Positions 63,092 through 64,000 of a DNA stretch of 64,000 nucleotides are shown here, piece after piece. The translations under genes and the position numbers were made by a program. Under the pieces are notes generated by a model. It was not told the origin of the DNA. It did no database searches and saw only the letters and a program-made list of their open reading frames with translations. Source of the stretch: Halothiobacillaceae bacterium (GTDB lineage Bacteria; Pseudomonadota; Gammaproteobacteria; Halothiobacillales; Halothiobacillaceae); assembly GCA_028696185.1 (NCBI GenBank), contig JAQVHL010000001.1:153483-217482 (forward strand). The letters run 5' to 3'. How positions within the stretch are numbered: the first letter of the stretch is position 1; each line of letters opens with the position of its first letter.

Positions 63092-63645
63092 CGCTTAAGC
63101 TCACTCGGGCGCACAAGGTACTGGGCTTGACCTTGGTGACGGCCCTGGCGCTTTTTCTGGCCGTTCTTCTACCGGTATGGGCAAAGCACAATGGTTACGA
63201 AGCGGCACGTGGCGACGCCGAGCCGCGGGTGGCCCGCCTGCTGGGCCTGGCGGCGGCAGCCCCGCGTTTGGAGGCTCGGCTGCAGAGTGCGCGTGACGAG
63301 GTCGGTCCTCTGGCTTATGCCGCCGACCTGGATGCCAATCGCGCATCGACGGATTTGCAGCAGCAGGTACGTCGCATTGCCGAGCAGAATGGTCTGAATG
63401 TCACGGCCAGTCAGATTCTTCCGGTGCGTGGCGTGGAGGAAGGGGTGGAAGCCATTGGCTTGAGTGTCACCCTGCAAGGCGCGTTGCCGGGAACACAAGG
63501 GTTCTTCCGCGATATCGCCCGCGAAGCACCTGTCCTGATCGTCGAGCAACTGACCCTGCAGCCCATGCATGCGGGAAAAAAAGACCCGACCGCTCAGCGT
63601 CTGGCCATGCAGGTGCGTCTCATTGCCTTGAGGCGTGTGTCATGA
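63088..63645 (+). CDS. gspM: Type II secretion protein GspM
   Basis: 185 residues, with one membrane segment near the N-terminus (VLGLTLVTALALFLAVLLPVWA), a coiled region and a C-terminal ferredoxin-like domain (VSVTLQGALPGTQGFFRDI-type). GTG start in a 4-bp overlap with gspL, and ATGA overlap with the next gene. Partner of GspL. Confidence 0.87.
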   Translation: MTLKLTRAHKVLGLTLVTALALFLAVLLPVWAKHNGYEAARGDAEPRVARLLGLAAAAPRLEARLQSARDEVGPLAYAADLDANRASTDLQQQVRRIAEQNGLNVTASQILPVRGVEEGVEAIGLSVTLQGALPGTQGFFRDIAREAPVLIVEQLTLQPMHAGKKDPTAQRLAMQVRLIALRRVS

Positions 63646-64000
63646 GCGCTCCCCTGTTTCGCATGCTTGTACTGTTCAACGGTGTGCTGCTTGCTCTCGT
63701 CCTGCTTTTATGGGTTTTGGGCGCCGCAGGCTGGTCTCCCCCGGCCCCGGTGGCGCCGGCGATTCCCGAAACGATTTACACCCCGCGTCCCGTTTTTGAA
63801 GCTGGGCAAGACAATGCCATGCTGGAACGCCCGCTGTTCTGGGCCTCGCGCCGTCCCGTTGCGCCGGATGCCCCTCCGCCGGTAATGGTCAAGGACGGCT
63901 TTGCTGAAGATGCGCAGCTGATCGGCATGGCTGGAACCGGTGAGAATCTCGTGGCCTTGATCCGTACCGAAGGCACGGTGGTGCGTCTGATGCGTGGTGA
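63642..64000 (+). CDS. GspN/GspC-like type II secretion protein, partial
   Basis: About 119 codons from the ATG at 63642 to the window end with no stop, so the gene continues. A membrane segment at residues 8-30 (MLVLFNGVLLALVLLLWVLG), a Pro-rich linker, then NAMLERPLFWASRRP and AEDAQLIGMAGTGENLVALIRTEG, similar to the homology region of GspC/GspN proteins that touch GspD. Position after gspM fits gspN; gspD may follow outside the window. Confidence 0.75.
   Translation, partial: MSAPLFRMLVLFNGVLLALVLLLWVLGAAGWSPPAPVAPAIPETIYTPRPVFEAGQDNAMLERPLFWASRRPVAPDAPPPVMVKDGFAEDAQLIGMAGTGENLVALIRTEGTVVRLMRG

Overview
The window is a high-GC chromosomal segment of a Gram-negative bacterium, most likely a gammaproteobacterium. 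The evidence is RNase P RNA directly upstream of mraZ, a standard proteobacterial division/cell-wall (dcw) cluster, a meso-DAP-type MurE (DNPR motif), an EarP/Arg32 EF-P pair, a type II secretion operon, a trimeric-type porin and an OpgH glucosyltransferase. The mix of exosortase H, a haem-c GGDEF/EAL protein and an ArsP-like permease would fit a chemolithotroph-like lineage, but the genus cannot be fixed from the sequence alone. No tRNA, CRISPR array, prophage or insertion sequence was recognised.

Layout. 1-2.3 kb: an H-NS-family gene and a TPR gene on the minus strand, then rnpB. 2.8-19.8 kb: the dcw operon mraZ-rsmH-ftsL-ftsI-murE-murF-mraY-murD-ftsW-murG-murC-ddlB-ftsQ-ftsA-ftsZ, mostly with 4-bp overlaps, started by a sigma70-like promoter that carries five MraZ-type repeats and closed by a perfect 20-bp terminator. 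murB and lpxC are not in it. nadC converges on it.

20.9-34.5 kb: a phosphate and translation region. phoB-phoR and pstSCAB carry well-spaced Pho boxes. A four-gene thiol/metalloid-like cluster follows: an altered MBL-fold protein, an ArsP/DUF318 permease, a Cys-rich small protein and a CxxC mini-thioredoxin. After it come earP-efp, then phoU and ppk diverging from a shared region that holds a large inverted repeat.

34.5-46.3 kb: a long minus-strand array. In order of transcription it is a small ORF, opgH, a SulP/DauA transporter, a haem-binding GGDEF-EAL protein, an ABC-F ATPase, sixA, ppx and a small exported protein. A GNAT remnant and a palindromic element lie beyond it. With ppk, phoU and pst this makes a strong phosphate/polyphosphate neighbourhood.

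46.5-56.1 kb: envelope genes, namely a secreted beta-propeller protein, a porin, an ElyC/DUF218 protein, a WbpM-type NDP-sugar 4,6-dehydratase, exosortase H with its associated membrane protein, a Sel1 lipoprotein and a TPR/O-GlcNAc-transferase-like enzyme. 56.3-64 kb: type II secretion genes gspE-F-G-H-I-J-K-L-M and the start of a gspN/gspC-like gene that runs off the end.

The best candidates for something new are the 27.1-29.6 kb redox/permease cluster, the exosortase H-sugar-OGT neighbourhood, and opgH with its N-terminal region apparently split off as a separate gene.
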